Part shown: positions 41,128 to 51,005 of the stretch, in pieces | Position numbering within the stretch: the stretch's first letter is position 1 | How the letters are laid out: each line of letters opens with the position of its first letter | Origin: Buchnera aphidicola (Hyadaphis tataricae) | Lineage (GTDB): Bacteria > Pseudomonadota > Gammaproteobacteria > Enterobacterales > Enterobacteriaceae | NCBI RefSeq assembly: GCF_005081445.1 | Contig: NZ_CP034873.1 | Coordinates: 558,001 to 622,000 of the forward strand | DNA length: 64,000 bases | Reading direction: 5' to 3' | The notes under the pieces: model-generated | What the model was told of the DNA's origin: nothing | Databases searched by the model: none | What the model saw: only the letters and a program-made list of their open reading frames with translations | Made by a program: the position numbers and the translations under genes

Positions 41128-43050
41128 TTATCTATTTAACAATAACAATACTTCTTGAATATCATTAGTTTGACGTAATTTTTTAATTATTTTTTCATCA
41201 TCTAAAGCATTAGTAATATTACTCACAACCATAATATGTTCATCATTTTTAGCCGCAATACCAATTACAAGATAAGCAATATCTTCTTCATCATCACCAA
41301 ATCGAACGCCTTTAGGAAATTGGCAAAACATGATACCTGTTTTTAAAACAAAATCTTTTCCTTCTATAGTTCCATGTGGTAACGCTATTGATTCCCCTAG
41401 CCAAGTTGACGCTATCTTTTCTCGTTCTAACATTGATTGAATGTAATTAATTTTAACATAACCCTGTTTTACTAAATGTTTTCCAATGATATGAATAGCT
41501 TCTTCTTTATCTTTGGCATATTGATTTAGTAAAATGTTTCTTTCAGTTAAGTGAAATACAGAATGATGTGATGGATTTTCAACATTATTTTTATTACTTA
41601 TAGATAAAGTAAAATTATTACTGATAGGAGTAGAAACACTGTCTATTATTTTATTCACTAAATTATCATAAAAATTGTTGTTGATAAAGTTTTTTAAAGA
41701 AAGATGATGAGCATCAGGAGCATATTTTTTAGCACGATCAGTTAAACTTTGATGAGTAATTACTAAATCTGTATTTTTAGGTAATGAATTAATCGCCATA
41801 TTAAAGACTGAAATATGATTCAAATTAGCAGTGTTTATTTTTTTTCTAAGAATAGTAGCTCCTATTGCACTAGATCCCATGCCAGCATCACAAGCAATTA
41901 TAATAGTTTTGATATTTCTAAAGTTCTTATTTTTAACACTATTACTAGAATAGTTTTGTTTTAATGTTTCTTTCTCTTGAGTTAGTATATTTTGATTTTT
42001 TTGTAATATTTTTGTTTTTTTCTTATACATGTCGCAACAATTGTATTTTAATAATACAGAAGCAGTAATTAAAGAAGAAATAAAAGATACAAAAATAGCA
42101 GAACAGTTAACAAAATATAAACCTCTAGGAGTCATTGCTAAAATAGATAAAATAGAACCTGGTGATATCGCAGAGATTAATCCACCATTGAATAACATCA
42201 GCGCAAAAATTCCTGTCATAGCGCCTATAATAAGAGCTATAATTAACTTCGGTTTAATTAAAACGTAAGGAAAATAAATTTCGTGTACACCTCCAAAAAA
42301 TTCAATGATTGCAGCTCCTCCTGCTGATTTAGATAATTCTCCTTTTCCAAATAATAACCATGCTATCAATACTCCTAACCCTGGACCTGGATTAGATTCT
42401 ATGAGAAAGAATAAAGATTTTTGATGTTCTGAAACATCTTGAATACCTAAAGGTGAAAAAATTCCATGATTAATAGCATTATTTAAAAAAAACACTTTTG
42501 CAGGTTCTATAATAATCGCCACTAATGGCAACAAGTGATAAGATATTACTGTTTTGATTGCATTAGATAAAAAATAAAAAAAATACTGAATCAATGGACC
42601 AATCAAAAAAAATGAAAAAATAGATAACAAGATACTTATTGTTGCAATAGAAAAATTATTAACTAACATTTCAAAACCGTTTTTTATCTTATTTTCCACT
42701 GTTTTGTCAAAATATTTTATAACCAAACCGCCTAATGGTCCTACAATCATAGCGCCTAATAACATTGGTGTATTACTACTAGTAATCACTCCAACAGTGC
42801 TGATGCAACCAACTAATGCACCTCTTTCTCTTGCAATTAAACGACCCCCTGTATACCCAATCAAAATAGGTAAAAGATAAATAATTATTGGTGATATTAA
42901 GCGTTCTAAAGATTTATTAGGTTGCCATCCTGAAGGTATAAATAAAGCAGTCATAATCCCCCATGTTATAAAAATACTTATGTTAGGCATCATCATGCTA
43001 CTGAGAAATTGACCAAGATTTTGTAATTTTAATTTAATTAACGTAAACAT
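41128..43050 (-). CDS. mtlA: PTS mannitol transporter EIICBA
   Basis: Imports and phosphorylates mannitol at the inner membrane. It has 640 residues (E. coli 637). The membrane EIIC domain spans about 1-340 ([15 protein letters not shown] near 253-267 is substrate-binding). EIIB has phospho-Cys387 in [19 protein letters not shown] (about 500-640) has phospho-His559 in [12 protein letters not shown] chose the ATG at 43050 ([10 protein letters not shown]); a GTG at 43062 would add four residues. It is upstream of mtlD and depends on PTS proteins HPr and EI elsewhere. Confidence 0.96.
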   Translation of the reverse strand: MFTLIKLKLQNLGQFLSSMMMPNISIFITWGIMTALFIPSGWQPNKSLERLISPIIIYLLPILIGYTGGRLIARERGALVGCISTVGVITSSNTPMLLGAMIVGPLGGLVIKYFDKTVENKIKNGFEMLVNNFSIATISILLSIFSFFLIGPLIQYFFYFLSNAIKTVISYHLLPLVAIIIEPAKVFFLNNAINHGIFSPLGIQDVSEHQKSLFFLIESNPGPGLGVLIAWLLFGKGELSKSAGGAAIIEFFGGVHEIYFPYVLIKPKLIIALIIGAMTGIFALMLFNGGLISAISPGSILSILAMTPRGLYFVNCSAIFVSFISSLITASVLLKYNCCDMYKKKTKILQKNQNILTQEKETLKQNYSSNSVKNKNFRNIKTIIIACDAGMGSSAIGATILRKKINTANLNHISVFNMAINSLPKNTDLVITHQSLTDRAKKYAPDAHHLSLKNFINNNFYDNLVNKIIDSVSTPISNNFTLSISNKNNVENPSHHSVFHLTERNILLNQYAKDKEEAIHIIGKHLVKQGYVKINYIQSMLEREKIASTWLGESIALPHGTIEGKDFVLKTGIMFCQFPKGVRFGDDEEDIAYLVIGIAAKNDEHIMVVSNITNALDDEKIIKKLRQTNDIQEVLLLLNR

Positions 43051-43185
43051 AATAAACCACACATATATGTAATAAAATGATGATTTAAAAAAATTATTTT
43101 TTAATAAAAATGAATATTAAATAAAACAAACATTGTTGTATATTGTTTTAATTAAATTCTTTAAATTATTATTAATAAAATATCA

Positions 43186-44847
43186 TTAAAAATTATTTTT
43201 TGTAAAAGATTTATAAAACTGAATTAATCCATTAGTAGAAGAATCATAATTTTTTTTAGTTCCATCATTTTTTAGATGATTATAAATATCTTTAGATAAG
43301 TCTTTACCTATTTCTACACCCCATTGATCGAAACTAAATATATTTAATATGTATCCTTGTACAAATATTTTATGTTCATATAAAGCAATTAATGCTCCTA
43401 AATTGTAAGGATTAATTTTTCGAATCAAAATCGAATTTGTAGGTTGATTTCCTTTGCATATTTTGAATGGTAAAACTTTTTTTATATCATCATTATGTTT
43501 TTTAGAAAACAACAAATCATCTAAAAGATCACTTTTAGATCTTCCAAAAGCTAGCGCGCGTGTTTGCGCAAAAAAATTAGATATTAATTTTAAATGATGC
43601 TCACCTATATCATTATGCGACAAGGCAGAAGCAATAAAATCAGACGGAATTAACTTAGTACCCTGATGTATTAACTGATAAAAAGCATGTTGTCCATTAG
43701 TACCTGGTTCGCCCCAAATAATAGGACCAGTTTGATAAAATATTTTTTTGCCGTTTCTATCGACTGATTTACCATTAGATTCCATATTAGATTGCTGCAA
43801 ATACGCTGAAAAACGATGCATATATTGATCATATGGTAATATCGCTTCTGTTTCAGAACCAAAAAAATTAGCATACCAAATACTTATTAAAGCCAATAAT
43901 ATAGGAATATTTTTATGAATGTCAGTATCATAAAAATGTTTATCCATTGCATGAGCACCATTCAAAAATTTTTTAAAATTTTCAAATCCAATTGATAAAA
44001 CAATTGATAATCCTACTGAAGACCACAACGAAAAACGACCCCCTATCCAGTCCCAAAATTCAAAAATATTATTCTTGCTAATCCCAAAATTTAAAGCATT
44101 ACTAACATTGGCAGATAAGGCAAAAAAATGCTTCTTTAATACGTCTTTTGAATTTCCGGAAACACTCAAAAACCAATCTTTTACACTACATGCATTAGTT
44201 ATTGTTTCATCTGTTGTAAATGTTTTAGAGGCTATTAAAATAATAGTTTTTTCAGGATTAACTTTTTTTAACACTTCACAAAGATGTGTGCCATCAATAT
44301 TTGAAATAAAATGCATATTTAAGTGATTTTTATATGGACGTAATGCTTCAGTTACCATATATGGTCCTAAATCAGATCCACCGATACCAATATTTAATAC
44401 ATCAGAAATAGTTTTTCCAGTATAACCTTTCCATGATCCGTTAATGACGAGCTCGGAAAAATGTTTCATTTTGTCAAGTACGGCATTAATGTCTGACATA
44501 ATATTACAATTGTTTATCATAATAGGAGTATTGCTTCTATTGCGTAGTGCAGTATGTAACACGCAACGATTTTCTGTATGATTTATTAGAGATCCAGAAA
44601 ACATCAAATGAATTGCAGATTTTACATCAGTTTCTTCAGCTAAATTTAATAAATGTCTAATAGTATTCTCATCAATTCGATTTTTTGAAAAGTCAATTAA
44701 CATCTCATTTTCAAAAAAAATTGAAAATTTTTTGAATCTGTTAATGTCTTTTAAAAACAAATCTTTTAAATGGACATTTTTTATTTTCGTAAAATGATTT
44801 CTTAAATCTTGGTAAGATTTAGTATGACTAAAATTAATGTTTTTCAT
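43186..44847 (-). CDS. pgi: Glucose-6-phosphate isomerase
   Basis: Interconverts glucose-6-P and fructose-6-P at the top of glycolysis. It has 553 residues (E. coli 549). The family signatures are [19 protein letters not shown] near 149-167 and [12 protein letters not shown] near 270-281; the catalytic Glu is in QSNMESNGK near 354-362 and Lys is in [14 protein letters not shown] near 507-520. The start ATG is at 44847. It lies upstream of mtlA and probably uses fructose-6-P from mannitol. Confidence 0.97.
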   Translation of the reverse strand: MKNINFSHTKSYQDLRNHFTKIKNVHLKDLFLKDINRFKKFSIFFENEMLIDFSKNRIDENTIRHLLNLAEETDVKSAIHLMFSGSLINHTENRCVLHTALRNRSNTPIMINNCNIMSDINAVLDKMKHFSELVINGSWKGYTGKTISDVLNIGIGGSDLGPYMVTEALRPYKNHLNMHFISNIDGTHLCEVLKKVNPEKTIILIASKTFTTDETITNACSVKDWFLSVSGNSKDVLKKHFFALSANVSNALNFGISKNNIFEFWDWIGGRFSLWSSVGLSIVLSIGFENFKKFLNGAHAMDKHFYDTDIHKNIPILLALISIWYANFFGSETEAILPYDQYMHRFSAYLQQSNMESNGKSVDRNGKKIFYQTGPIIWGEPGTNGQHAFYQLIHQGTKLIPSDFIASALSHNDIGEHHLKLISNFFAQTRALAFGRSKSDLLDDLLFSKKHNDDIKKVLPFKICKGNQPTNSILIRKINPYNLGALIALYEHKIFVQGYILNIFSFDQWGVEIGKDLSKDIYNHLKNDGTKKNYDSSTNGLIQFYKSFTKNNF

Positions 44848-45052
44848 AATAAAATTCGTATTCTCTAGTTAAAAACATAATGAATACTACAGTAGTATAA
44901 TATAGTTTTAATTTAACAAAGTTATACAATTAATTTATCATATATTCTTAAAAAGATTTCCCTAATATTGATAAATCATTTATATTAAAAATAAATAATT
45001 CTAAATTCTAATACAATCGATAATATATTTATTAAAACTCAATTAAACAAAA

Positions 45053-45598
45053 ATGAAAATTAGCAAAGATAATCTAATTTGGATTGATTTAGAAATGACC
45101 GGTCTCAATCCTAAAATACATCGAATTATTGAAATTGCAACATTAATCACAGATAGTCATTTAAAAATAATTTCAGCAGGACCAGTAATTCCTATATATC
45201 AAAAAAACGAAAATCTTTTTATTATGGATCAATGGAACAGCGCAATTCACAAAAAAAATGGATTAATACAACGCGTTCAAAATAGTTTGCACAATGAAAA
45301 AACAGCTGAAATTGACACAATAAAATTTTTAAAAAAATGGGTTCCTATGAGCACTTCTCCAATGTGTGGTAACAGCATTGCTCAAGATCGAAAATTTTTA
45401 TTTAAATATATGCCAAAATTAGAAAATTATTTTCACTATAGATCTATAGATGTCAGTACGATTAAAGAACTTTCGAAACGTTGGAACGTTAAAATATATA
45501 ATCAAATCAAAAAAAAATATAATCATAAAGCATTAGAAGATCTTCTTGAATCTATCAGAGAACTAAAATTTTATCGAGAAAACTTTTTTAAATTTTAA
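45053..45598 (+). CDS. orn: Oligoribonuclease
   Basis: Degrades short oligoribonucleotides to mononucleotides; essential in E. coli. It has 181 residues, the E. coli length. DEDDh motifs: WIDLEMTGLNP at 10-20, GNSIAQDRKFL near 107-117, and YNHKALEDLLESI near 158-170. The start ATG is at 45053. It precedes tRNA-Gly, the same linkage as E. coli orn-glyVXY. Confidence 0.97.
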   Translation: MKISKDNLIWIDLEMTGLNPKIHRIIEIATLITDSHLKIISAGPVIPIYQKNENLFIMDQWNSAIHKKNGLIQRVQNSLHNEKTAEIDTIKFLKKWVPMSTSPMCGNSIAQDRKFLFKYMPKLENYFHYRSIDVSTIKELSKRWNVKIYNQIKKKYNHKALEDLLESIRELKFYRENFFKF

Positions 45599-45626
45599 TA
45601 AAAATCCTTTTTCTAAAAAAGAAAGC

Positions 45627-45655
45627 TTGAAAAAGATAATTTATATCTATAAAAT
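45627..45655 (+). promoter_or_regulatory. Sigma-70-like promoter of tRNA-Gly
   Basis: TTGAAA (45627-45632) and TAAAAT (45650-45655) have a 17-base spacer. The tRNA begins about 31 bases downstream. The spacing is ideal and the hexamers score 4-5 of 6. Likely the tRNA promoter, possibly reading on into amiB. Confidence 0.5.
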
Positions 45656-45686
45656 ACCTTTTATAGCATTTTATTTAATCTACTAG

Positions 45687-45762
45687 GCGGGAATAGCTCA
45701 ATTGGTAGAGCGCAACCTTGCCAAGGTTGAGGTCGCGAGTTCAAATCTCGTTTCCCGCTCCA
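45687..45762 (+). tRNA. tRNA-Gly (anticodon GCC)
   Basis: A 76-base cloverleaf with encoded CCA, closely matching E. coli tRNA-Gly(GCC): acceptor GCGGGAA / TTCCCGC, anticodon arm CAACCTTGCCAAGGTTG and T arm GCGAGTTCAAATCTCG. The discriminator is U. E. coli has three tandem copies after orn; here there is one. Confidence 0.97.
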
Positions 45763-45907
45763 ATAATCATTCTATTAAAAATGTTATTACTATTGCTCTG
45801 TTGCTCTATTTCTCTAAAAAAATCATGACGCATCAATCTATCGAAATATTTTTAATAATATTGTGTGACATTGCAAAAAATTAAAATAAAAAATTAAGGG
45901 ATCCAAT

Positions 45908-46821
45908 ATGATTTTTTATTCTAAATGGTTGATGTTATTTATTTTTTTAATTTTATTTCAAGTTCAACATCCCAATGCAAATATAAAAAAAAATATTGCC
46001 AAAACAAAAAATTATACGTAAGTTATCTAAATACAAGTTATCTAAATACAAATTATTTACATACAATAAAATATACAAAACATATCACTCAAAGTATTAA
46101 TCAAAAAATTACTATAGCAATCGATGCAGGACACGGCGGAAAAGATCCCGGAGCTATTGGTCATAGAGGGTTACAAGAAAAAACAGTTAATCTTGCAATA
46201 GCAAATGAACTTAAAAAACTACTAAATAATGATAAAATGTTTCGTACGATTCTAACAAGAAAAAACGACTCCTATATTTCAGTAAATAAAAGAAGAGAGT
46301 TCATCCAAAAGCATCGTATACATTTACTAGTATCTATTCATGCTAATTCCTCAAAAAAAAAAGGTGTATCAGGAGCATCTTTATGGATTATTTCAAATAA
46401 TAGAATGAATCGTGAAATTTCAAATTATTTAAAAAAAAATCAATCAAGTAATTTACTTTGCAATAATCTTCAAAATATTTTTAATGCAAACAAAAATGAT
46501 TTATTTCTCAAAAAAACTATTCTAGATTTACAATTTAATAACTTAAAAAAAATTGAATTAGATTTATCTAAACATCTATCTGAGGAATTAAACAAACAGA
46601 TCAAAACAAAAAAAATAGACTTAAACTATGCCAGTTTAGGAATATTAAGTTGTATTCATATTCCTTCTATATTAATTGAGACTGGTTTTATTACAAATCT
46701 TGTCGAGGAAAAAAAATTAAGCACCACTGCTTATCAAAAAAAAATTGCTAGAGCTATTTATATAGCTTTAAAAAACTATTTTATTAACCAATGGAAATTA
46801 AATAAGAAAAAGTTTAACTGA
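45908..46821 (+). CDS. amiB: N-acetylmuramoyl-L-alanine amidase AmiB, frameshifted at a poly(A) tract
   Basis: AmiB cleaves septal peptidoglycan in the periplasm. The best start is the ATG at 45908: an AAGGGA ribosome binding site precedes it, and it opens a typical signal peptide (MIFYSKWLMLFIFLILFQVQ). That frame stops about 37 codons later. The amidase domain continues in the -1 frame after an A9 run (45985-45993); one extra A would give about 304 residues. Zn and catalytic residues are intact in AIDAGHGGKDPG, LQEKTVNLAI, VSIHANS and IPSILIETGF. The E. coli AMIN domain is missing, replaced by a linker with a 15-base tandem repeat. An in-frame ATG at 45925 would lack any signal peptide. Confidence 0.88.
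46021..46065 (+). repeat. 15-base tandem repeat, three copies, in amiB
   Basis: Two exact copies of AGTTATCTAAATACA (46021-46035, 46036-46050) and one degenerate copy (46051-46065) encode SYLNT, SYLNT and NYLHT in the amidase frame. They lie in the linker between the signal peptide and the catalytic domain. The unit length preserves the frame, so copy number could vary without harm. Confidence 0.85.
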
Positions 46822-46838
46822 TGAAATATAATTACACA

Positions 46839-46886
46839 TTAAGCACTTAAATGTAAACACACGTGATAACGATTTAAAGTGCTTAA
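46839..46886. terminator. Bidirectional terminator between amiB and rpmE
   Basis: TTAAGCACTT (46839-46848) pairs with AAGTGCTTAA (46877-46886), giving ten base pairs, extended past a bulge by AAAT/ATTT. It lies between convergent amiB and rpmE, with an A/T tract on either side. Confidence 0.6.
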
Positions 46887-46914
46887 CTTAAAAAAACGAT
46901 ATTTTTTTAATTAT

Positions 46915-47115
46915 TTAAAAATTAAAACGTTTTTTAAATCTTTCAACGCGTCCTCCGGTATCAATAATTCTTTGAGTTCCTGTATAAAATGGGTGACATT
47001 TAGAACATATGTCTAAATTTAGATCATGACTAATCGTGGAAAAAATTTCAATTTTATTTCCACAAGAACAAGTAGCCATTATTTTAGAGTAACGAGGATG
47101 AATTTTCTTTTTCAT
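46915..47115 (-). CDS. rpmE: 50S ribosomal protein L31 (zinc type)
   Basis: L31 bridges the subunits at the central protuberance. It has 66 residues (E. coli 70). All four zinc-ligand cysteines are present (Cys16, Cys18, Cys37, Cys40), so this is the Zn-binding C+ form. It begins [12 protein letters not shown] and ends [13 protein letters not shown]. The E. coli neighbour priA is absent. Confidence 0.97.
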   Translation of the reverse strand: MKKKIHPRYSKIMATCSCGNKIEIFSTISHDLNLDICSKCHPFYTGTQRIIDTGGRVERFKKRFNF

Positions 47116-47578
47116 AAGAACGTCCTATAATAATTCAAAAATAAAATATATTCAATTATATGATTGCCATCGTGTTAATAGAAAAAAATAATATTTTAAT
47201 TATTTAAATATCGCATAAAAAATATTTTTTCAGTACAAATAAATATTTTATAAAAATATAGACATTTTAAGTAAAGTTATGAAAAGTACATATTCTATGA
47301 AAAACTAAAATATCTTTAAATCATTTTCATAAACATATAAACAATCATGGTTATTAATAATACTAATAATAAAGTATCATTACATGAATAATATTGTATA
47401 TATACAATTTTTACAAAAAAATAACTGTGATTATAATATAAATTGAGCAAAATAAAAAAAATAGAGTATTATTAATATAATAAAATTCAAAATATAAAAA
47501 TTATATTTTTTATAATAATCTTTTATACTACTCCAATAGTGTAAAAAATAGAAACGTTATGTTTAAGAGGTTTTTCTG
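47116..47578. other. AT-rich spacer between rpmE and hslV (former priA-cytR-ftsN interval)
   Basis: About 460 bases separate divergent rpmE and hslV. E. coli has priA, cytR and ftsN here. Nothing coding remains. TTGAGC (47443-47448) and TATTAT (47467-47472), 18 bases apart, could be an hslVU promoter, but no convincing sigma-32 site is visible. Confidence 0.5.
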
Positions 47579-48109
47579 GTGACCACAATATTAAGTGTAA
47601 GACTAAAAGATAAAGTAGTGATCGGAGGTGATGGACAAGCAACTTTAGGCAATACGATTATGAAAAGTAATGTTAAAAAGATTAGATCTCTTTATCATGA
47701 AAAAGTAATTGCTGGTTTTGCAGGAGGCACAGCTGATGCTTTTACTTTATTTGAAATGTTTGAAAAAAAATTAGCTTTATATCAGGGTCAATTACAAAGA
47801 GCTGCTATTGAATTAGCCAAAGATTGGAGATCTGATAGAAATCTAAGAAAGCTAGAAGCATTATTGGCGGTTGCTGATAAAGAAACCTCATTAATAATTA
47901 CAGGAAATGGCGATGTAATACAACCTGAAGATGATTTAATAGCTATAGGATCAGGAGGATCTTATGCACAATCTTCTGCTCGAGCATTGATCAATAATAC
48001 TGATTTAAATGCAAATCAAATTGTAGAAAAATCATTAACTATTGCTGCAAATATTTGTATTTACACCAATCATGTATTTACTATTAAAGAATTATTTTCA
48101 GAAAAATAA
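47579..48109 (+). CDS. hslV: ATP-dependent protease peptidase subunit HslV
   Basis: Peptidase of the HslVU (ClpQY) proteasome-like protease. It has 176 residues, the E. coli length, starting with GTG at 47579 as in E. coli, with AAGAGG upstream. The N-terminal catalytic Thr2 follows the initiator Met (MTTILSVR). [11 protein letters not shown] and [15 protein letters not shown] are conserved. It is 11 bases upstream of hslU in a bicistronic unit. Confidence 0.97.
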   Translation: MTTILSVRLKDKVVIGGDGQATLGNTIMKSNVKKIRSLYHEKVIAGFAGGTADAFTLFEMFEKKLALYQGQLQRAAIELAKDWRSDRNLRKLEALLAVADKETSLIITGNGDVIQPEDDLIAIGSGGSYAQSSARALINNTDLNANQIVEKSLTIAANICIYTNHVFTIKELFSEK

Positions 48110-48120
48110 GGATTCTGTTT

Positions 48121-49452
48121 ATGTCTGCAATGACTCCTCCTCAAATTGTTTCTGAACTTGACAAATTCATCATAGGTCAAGAAAAAGCAAAAAGAGCAGT
48201 ATCTATCGCATTAAGAAATCGTTGGCGTCGTATGCAATTAAGCACTGAACTACGTCACGAAATTACTCCTAAAAATATTTTAATGATTGGTCCTACTGGA
48301 GTGGGTAAAACAGAAATTGCTAGACGTTTGGCTAAATTAGCTGATTCTCCTTTTATTAAAGTAGAAGCAACAAAATTTACTGAAGTAGGATATGTAGGAA
48401 AAGAAGTTGATTCAATTATTCGAGATTTAACTGATGCTGCAATAAAAATGATTCGTATTAAAAATATTGAAAAAAATAAAACGCGAGTTGAAGAAATTGT
48501 AGAAGAAAAAATACTAGATGTACTAGTTCCAAGACCTAAAGAAAATTGGACAGAAAAAGAAAAAAATGAAAGTCTCTTAAATACCATTCAAAAATTTCGA
48601 AAAAAATTAAGAGAAGGTGTTTTAGATGACAAAGAAATAGAAATCAATGTATTAACTACTACAATGGGCATTGAAATTATGGCTCCTCCCGGAATGGAAG
48701 AGTTAACTAGTCAATTACAATCATTGTTTCAAAATTTAGGAGGACAAAAGAAAAATAGCAGAAGGTTAAAAATTAAAGATGCAATCATATTATTAAAAGA
48801 AGAAGAAGCTGCAAAATTAATCAATCAAGAAGAAATCAAAAAAGAAGCTATACACGCAGTCGAACAAAATGGAATAGTATTTATTGATGAAATTGATAAA
48901 ATATGTAAACGAGGCGATACTTCAGGACCAGATGTTTCTCGAGAAGGAGTTCAAAGAGATTTACTGCCATTAATAGAAGGCTGTACAGTATCTACCAAAC
49001 ATGGTATGGTTAAAACAGATCATATTTTATTTGTTGCATCTGGAGCATTTCAAACTTCTACTCCTTCCGATTTAATTCCTGAATTGCAAGGACGCCTTCC
49101 AATAAAAGTCGAATTACAAGCGCTTACAATTGATGATTTTGAAAAAATTTTAACTGAACCAAGAGCATCTATTACCGCACAATATAAAGCACTGATGGCA
49201 ACTGAGGGCGTCAATATTAATTTTACTCAAGAAGGAATACGAAATATTGCGGAAGCAGCTTGGAAAGTAAACGAATCCATGGAAAATATTGGGGCTCGTC
49301 GATTACATACTATATTAGAAAAACTTATGGAAGATATATCTTTTAATGCGAATAAAAATACAGGTAAAACCATTGAAATTAATGCGGATTACGTAGGAAA
49401 ACATTTAAATCAATTAATATCCAATGAAGACCTGAGTCGTTTTATTTTATAA
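48121..49452 (+). CDS. hslU: HslVU ATPase subunit HslU
   Basis: AAA+ unfoldase feeding substrates to HslV. It has 443 residues, as in E. coli. Walker A GPTGVGKT lies at 57-64, the pore motif [10 protein letters not shown] near 90-99 and Walker [12 protein letters not shown] near 250-260. The I domain lies between about 110 and 240. The C-terminal LSRFIL tail, which inserts into HslV and activates it, is intact. Confidence 0.98.
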   Translation: MSAMTPPQIVSELDKFIIGQEKAKRAVSIALRNRWRRMQLSTELRHEITPKNILMIGPTGVGKTEIARRLAKLADSPFIKVEATKFTEVGYVGKEVDSIIRDLTDAAIKMIRIKNIEKNKTRVEEIVEEKILDVLVPRPKENWTEKEKNESLLNTIQKFRKKLREGVLDDKEIEINVLTTTMGIEIMAPPGMEELTSQLQSLFQNLGGQKKNSRRLKIKDAIILLKEEEAAKLINQEEIKKEAIHAVEQNGIVFIDEIDKICKRGDTSGPDVSREGVQRDLLPLIEGCTVSTKHGMVKTDHILFVASGAFQTSTPSDLIPELQGRLPIKVELQALTIDDFEKILTEPRASITAQYKALMATEGVNINFTQEGIRNIAEAAWKVNESMENIGARRLHTILEKLMEDISFNANKNTGKTIEINADYVGKHLNQLISNEDLSRFIL

Positions 49453-49565
49453 TACTTATAATGAAATATAAAATATTTATCCTATAATATTAATGTTAAA
49501 TGGATAAATATTTTTATATTACATTAATTAATTTTTAATAATACATTATAAATTTATTAAATGCT

Positions 49566-49593
49566 ATTGAAAAAAAAAAATATGTCCTCATAT
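49566..49593 (+). promoter_or_regulatory. Sigma-32-like heat-shock promoter of ibpA
   Basis: ATTGAAA (49566-49572) and CCTCATAT (49586-49593) resemble the sigma-32 consensus CTTGAAA / CCCCATNT, with a 13-base spacer. They lie about 60 bases upstream of the ibpA start, a heat-shock gene in E. coli. An A11 run (49570-49580) covers part of the -35 element and most of the spacer. Confidence 0.6.
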
Positions 49594-49655
49594 TGAAAAG
49601 AGAGAAATAAATAGTTAATTAAAAAAACATTTTCACGTTATGAAAGGAGTGTATT

Positions 49656-50132
49656 ATGTCTTATCGTTCACTTTCATTCATCCCTAATTTTAATGATCAT
49701 AATATTTTTTCAAATAGATTTAATCAAATCGATAAAATGTTCAGCACATTAACAGGAGAAAAACCAATATCTGATACTCCTTCTTACAATCTATTTCAAA
49801 AAAATGAAATAGAATATCAATTAATAGTTAGTGTGCCTGGATATAAAGAAGAAGAATTAGATATCGCTGTACACAATAATCAACTCTCTATTCAAGGAAA
49901 AAAACGTTCTCAAAATAACAATAAAAATATTTCAAAACGGTTACATCAGGGTATATTATTTAACGATTTTTCTATGAGCTTTAACTTAGAATATAAAATA
50001 ACAGTAAAAAAAGCAGAACTATCTTTAGGTTTATTAAAATTAGATTTTAAATGTGATATTCCAAAAGAAGAACAACCTCAAAAAGTTTTTATAAATATTT
50101 CAAACGAAACTAAAAAAATTGACAATCAATAA
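49656..50132 (+). CDS. ibpA: Small heat shock protein IbpA
   Basis: ATP-independent holdase of the Hsp20 family, binding unfolding proteins on heat stress. It has 158 residues (E. coli IbpA 137). It begins MSYRSLSFIPNF, and the alpha-crystallin domain (about 40-130) includes SYNLFQKNEIEYQLIVSVPG (key residues Y46-N47, V61-P62-G63) and VKKAELSLGLLKLDF. AAGGAG precedes the ATG at 49656. In aphids, variation in this gene's promoter is known to affect host heat tolerance. A hairpin follows. Confidence 0.96.
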   Translation: MSYRSLSFIPNFNDHNIFSNRFNQIDKMFSTLTGEKPISDTPSYNLFQKNEIEYQLIVSVPGYKEEELDIAVHNNQLSIQGKKRSQNNNKNISKRLHQGILFNDFSMSFNLEYKITVKKAELSLGLLKLDFKCDIPKEEQPQKVFINISNETKKIDNQ

Positions 50133-50175
50133 ATATCATCGTATAAATCAGATTAAAAAGAACTTAAAATATAAT

Positions 50176-50202
50176 CCATTGTACTGAAAAACAGTGCAAT
50201 GG
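50176..50202 (+). terminator. Rho-independent terminator after ibpA
   Basis: CCATTGTACTG (50176-50186) pairs with CAGTGCAATGG (50192-50202): an 11-base-pair stem with one wobble, an AAAAA loop, then TTTAAAAAATTTTTT. Located about 43 bases after the ibpA stop. Confidence 0.7.
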
Positions 50203-50240
50203 TTTAAAAAATTTTTTGTTGATAACATTGAGAATACAGT

Positions 50241-50993
50241 ATGAACCCATGGATTGATGCAAAAGTATTAACAATTAAAAAATGGACTAAAAATTTATTT
50301 AGTCTTGTTTTACAAGCTCCTATCAGTTCTTTTCGTGCAGGACAATTTACTAAATTAGCCGTATATGATAAGATCAATAAGAAAAAGATTCAAAGAGCGT
50401 ATTCATATCTTAATTCTCCTAATCAAAAAAACTTAGAATTCTATATTGTTCGTATAGAAAATGGATATTTAAGTAATATGTTATACAATTTAAAAAAAGA
50501 AGATACAATACTGATCAAAAAAAATGCATTTGGTTTTTTTACAATGGATGAAGTACCGAGTAATGAAATATTATGGATGTTTGCAACAGGAACAGGAATA
50601 GGTCCATATTTATCCATCTTACAAGAAGGAAAAAATCTAGAAAAATTCAAAAATATCGTATTAATACATGCTGTACGGTACCAACATGAATTAATTTATC
50701 TTCCTTTAATGCAACGACTGCATAAACAATACAATGGAAAATTAAAAATTCAAACTATTACCAGTAGAGAAAAAAATCAATATTCTCTTTATGGTAGAAT
50801 TCCAATGCTATTGATGCATAAAACATTAGAACAATCTCTCAACTTAACAATAAGTACTGAAAATTCGCACATAATGCTATGCGGCAATCCATTGATGATT
50901 AAAGATACATATTTTTTTCTAAAAAATCATAAAAATATGCAAAAACATTTTCGTCGTAAAGCAGGAAACATTACAATAGAAAATTACTGGTAA
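50241..50993 (+). CDS. fpr: Ferredoxin/flavodoxin-NADP+ reductase
   Basis: An FAD enzyme that transfers electrons from NADPH to ferredoxin or flavodoxin, supplying reducing power for Fe-S and radical SAM enzymes. It has 250 residues (E. coli 248). The FAD motif RAYSYLN lies near 54-60, the NADP site [13 protein letters not shown] near 117-129, and the aromatic C-terminus is ENYW. The start ATG is at 50241. It is convergent with epmA, 12 bases apart. Confidence 0.95.
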   Translation: MNPWIDAKVLTIKKWTKNLFSLVLQAPISSFRAGQFTKLAVYDKINKKKIQRAYSYLNSPNQKNLEFYIVRIENGYLSNMLYNLKKEDTILIKKNAFGFFTMDEVPSNEILWMFATGTGIGPYLSILQEGKNLEKFKNIVLIHAVRYQHELIYLPLMQRLHKQYNGKLKIQTITSREKNQYSLYGRIPMLLMHKTLEQSLNLTISTENSHIMLCGNPLMIKDTYFFLKNHKNMQKHFRRKAGNITIENYW

Positions 50994-51005
50994 ATTTTAT
51001 TTTTT

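Noticed and set aside
42029-42268. 79-codon ORF antisense to mtlA
   Set aside because: Shadow of the conserved EIIC membrane domain.
48255-48587. 110-codon ORF antisense to hslU
   Set aside because: Shadow frame; hslU is intact and certain on the plus strand.
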